From the NCBI GenBank assembly GCA_003952965.2, contig CM025855.1:21391122-21455121 (forward strand): a stretch of DNA of 64,000 nucleotides, given 5' to 3'. Source of the stretch: Morella rubra. Its lineage: Eukaryota > Streptophyta > Magnoliopsida > Fagales > Myricaceae. The notes below the pieces were generated by a model. The model was given only the letters and a program-made list of their open reading frames with translations, searched no databases and was not told the DNA's origin. Below, one piece after another: positions 61,801 through 64,000 of the stretch. The first letter of the stretch is position 1, and each line of letters begins with the position of its first letter. The translations under genes were made by a program, and so were the position numbers.

Positions 61801-63131
61801 GCGAGTGAAATGACAATTTTGACCTTATAATTTTTTAGTGGTGATATTTTGTGAGGGTAAAATCAGCATTTCAGAGGCCAAAAAAATAATTGCTATTAGA
61901 ATTGACAGAAACTTTTAACATAGGGTGCAAGTGTCTAAAATCATTAATTGATTGTTGCAATGTTTCAAAAATAATAATCCAGAGTGCAAAATGTTGATAA
62001 CCCAATAATTAAAGGTTGTAAAGTGCTTTTATCCCATAAAGAACAGACGGTTATTCTTTAGCAATGGAGCAATAACGCAATGAGCGATCAAAACCAGCAC
62101 TACATCTACAAATCCAATACAAAGTTGTTATGAATCATTTTCCAACTGGTTTGATCAAGAGATCCAACTTAACCCCAATCCCAAACCCCATGCATGAAAC
62201 ATCCACACACCCATACATACTGAAAATATAAAGTAATTCTAAAAAGGAATAGAACCCACAAAAAAATGAAAAAAAAGGTCTACAGCATCCTTAAACATGC
62301 ACACACCCATATATGCTTATAGAAAATATAGAAGCAATTGCTCTAAACAGAAATAGAACCCAGGAAAAAGGGAAAAAAGGTCTTAAATGTCTCAATTGTA
62401 GCATTCACAAATTTATATGACAAGCAAGTACAGCACCATATTGATGGCACACCTTTGCACAGTCACCGAGCCAGCTCATGATACTTCTAGCAGCTTCAAA
62501 CATCTCCCCCAAGGCTGTCAATGTGGTCTGCTCATGCAGTGAAATAATCAGTACAAAGCCTACTATATATGCAGACAGACAGAAAATACTCATGTCAGCA
62601 TCTTTGCACACTGCTACACATATTTACTGGACAGTTTTATTCTTTTACCTTAGCAGCGTAGCAAGATGCAGCAAACAGCTGTGAATCATCTTCAATGGCA
62701 CAACGTTCCTTTAATCTCTTCTTGATCTGGTCACGGGCACCAACATAAGTGACACCATATACAGACGTCATCACTGTTTGTTTTACCAATTTCCGGTCCA
62801 CCTAAGGTTACCAGGTGACAAAGTCAAACAATTAGAGTTATAATAGAAGGATTAGAAATAACCTGGGAGAGACAAAATTTCTTTTGATGGTAACTCCAAG
62901 CCATCAAAATCATACATGACATGATAGAGTTCGCTAAATCATTAAACTTATTCTTCATAAAATTAACAATTACTACCACATGATTTTGGGTACATATTCT
63001 TCACAAAAATTTACACCAAAAAACTCTGGCAAGTAATGACAGAAACCTGATCAATTAAAAGCCTTGCATGCAACACATTGGGATGAGTTGCAGGATCCTT
63101 TTCTGCATCTCTCCGCATGATATCAAGGACT
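58886..63131 (-). CDS. RPOT1: Phage-type organellar RNA polymerase (RPOT), C-terminal exons (partial)
   Basis: Eight exons read on minus: 63047-63131, 62649-62801, 62453-62527, 60211-60300, 60038-60085, 59404-59518, 59179-59282, 58886-58996. All junctions are GT-AG and in frame. They encode about 259 C-terminal residues of a single-subunit T7-like RNA polymerase. Motif B is complete ([15 protein letters not shown], with the equivalents of T7 R627, K631 and Y639). Motif C has the catalytic Asp in HDSYW (T7 D812). The conserved block [18 protein letters not shown] precedes it, and the protein ends [10 protein letters not shown]. The first catalytic Asp (T7 D537) and the targeting peptide lie right of the window. 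Family knowledge: RPOT1 serves mitochondria, RPOT2 both organelles, RPOT3 plastids. The sequence resembles the RPOT1/2 type more, but this part cannot settle it. Confidence 0.9.
59850..59893 (+). repeat. (TC)n-(GC)n-(AC)n compound microsatellite in RPOT intron
   Basis: A CT run is followed by CGCGCGCG and then CACACAGACACACACAG, within the intron between exons 60038-60085 and 59404-59518. Three dinucleotide classes follow each other directly. Confidence 0.8.
60409..60492 (+). repeat. Perfect 42-bp tandem duplication in RPOT intron
   Basis: Units 60409-60450 and 60451-60492 are identical (opening ACATCAATGTTAACC and closing ACATTTGTGGAT). It lies in the 2.15-kb intron 60301-62452. Perfect identity indicates a very recent event. 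Confidence 0.9.
61325..62037 (+). repeat. Tandem pair of about 365-bp repeats in RPOT intron
   Basis: Copy 1 (61325-61672) and copy 2 (61689-62037) are close relatives with a period of 364-365 bp. Both contain GTGAAATGACAATTTTGACC, TTTCAGAGGCCAAAAAAATA and CAATAATTAAAGGTTGTAAA. A diverged relative is at about 5015-5330. Same intron as the 42-bp duplication. Confidence 0.85.
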
Positions 63132-64000
63132 CTGCAAACGCCAACAAACTTCAATAAGAGTTCTAACCAGAAAGGTAATAGAGGTTAAACGATAAGTGTA
63201 TTGGGTACAGTATCCTTCTGAATAATCCCTATATGTTTGTGACCTAGACCTATATTAAAGGGAGAGAAGGACTACGCGGCTAAAACGGCCAGCGTCAACA
63301 ATAAACACCTAAACTGGGAGACTAAGTTGAACTTGTTTAAGAACATATCTTCAATGAAAATCATAGGAACTAACATTATATAGGGGATACAATGATTTTA
63401 ATTCTACTCGTAATTTTAATCCAATTTTGACATTATATGTGAGTGGTGTCAATTCTAGTCATCCTTTATAATGCAGTCGATCTGCATAGTTTTTTGCCAC
63501 CTCATTTGTGCCCTATCTCATCTCTCTCCCTTTCTTGGATGGTGGGGTGAGGGAGGGGGCAGGTCGTGTCATTCATTACTTTTCCCAGTCCCCAATTAAA
63601 CTATCCATTACTATATGTGGGCTGCACCTTTCTTGGCACCATCTTGTTTATTCATCTTTTTTTAAAAAAGAAAAGAAAAAAGAAATAGTATTCCATTGAT
63701 TTGAGTCTAAGAGCAGTGCGATCTTTATATTTTAAACAGAATCAAAGAAAGTAAAGACGTGGCTATTTGGCCCTAGACCTCATCCTCTCTGTGAAAGGTG
63801 GGAGGGTGTGGTATACAACAGAGGGACCCAACCTGAAGAAATCGACAAGGACCTCCTCTTAATTCAATAAAAATTAAATACAGTTCTTCAAAGTTGATAT
63901 GTCTGTACTGATTGAAGGACAAATTTGTAGAGAGAAACCATTTGTTTGACTCTAATAGGAGGGAATGTAATATTTAAACCCGAAGCGACTCTTATATGTT
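63132..64000 (-). other. RPOT intron running off the window
   Basis: The next upstream exon, which would end just ahead of [10 protein letters not shown] with a phase-2 donor, is not found in these 869 bases on the minus strand, so this stretch is intron. It contains AT-rich sequence and a G-rich run at 63540-63562. Plus-strand frames here are not recognised. Confidence 0.6.

Overview
The window is nuclear DNA from a flowering plant, most likely a woody eudicot. Genes have several introns with plant-type splice sites, spacers are AT-rich, and there are many class I and class II transposable elements. The protein families (bHLH49-type factor, WIT, AVT6, phage-type organellar RNA polymerase) are plant families. 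The species cannot be fixed from the sequence. No tRNA, rRNA, CRISPR array or organellar insert was seen.

Layout. (1) 189-1085 (-): first coding exon of a bHLH49-like transcription factor whose bHLH domain lies left of the window. (2) 1.1-20.1 kb: gene-free, transposon-rich DNA. It includes a hAT MITE (7976-8353) with its own empty-site paralogue, a complete non-autonomous CACTA element (12236-15701, TSD AAT) carrying a fragment of the NMD helicase gene UPF1, and hAT and retroelement remnants. (3) 20.1-25.4 kb (+): a complete WIT gene (nuclear-envelope tail-anchored coiled-coil protein) with a 5'UTR intron and, by frame analysis, a GC-AG intron. (4) 25.4-28.9 kb: a broken receptor-kinase N-lobe fragment and repeat-rich DNA. 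(5) 28.9-51.9 kb (-): the most unusual part, a head-to-tail array of 16 decayed copies of a double-DUF26 (Gnk2) ectodomain exon with its downstream intron, about 1.2 kb per unit. One signal-peptide exon stands at its 5' end and no kinase exons follow. A Mutator-like element and a solo LTR have inserted into the array, each with a target-site duplication. (6) 53.9-57.6 kb (+): a complete AVT6-type vacuolar amino acid transporter, 5 exons, 455 aa. (7) 58.9-64.0 kb (-): the last eight exons of a phage-type organellar RNA polymerase (RPOT), convergent with the transporter; one intron holds a tandem repeat pair.

The four recognisable genes are unrelated single-copy-like housekeeping or regulatory loci and do not form a pathway. 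The novelty lies in the accessory DNA. In the DUF26 array, exon-intron units were amplified without the kinase part of the gene. Where splice sites survive, the exon ends are phase-compatible (1 to 1), so the ancestral structure could have encoded a secreted string of Gnk2 domains. Nearly every present unit carries stops, frameshifts or deletions, so I call it a pseudogene array.
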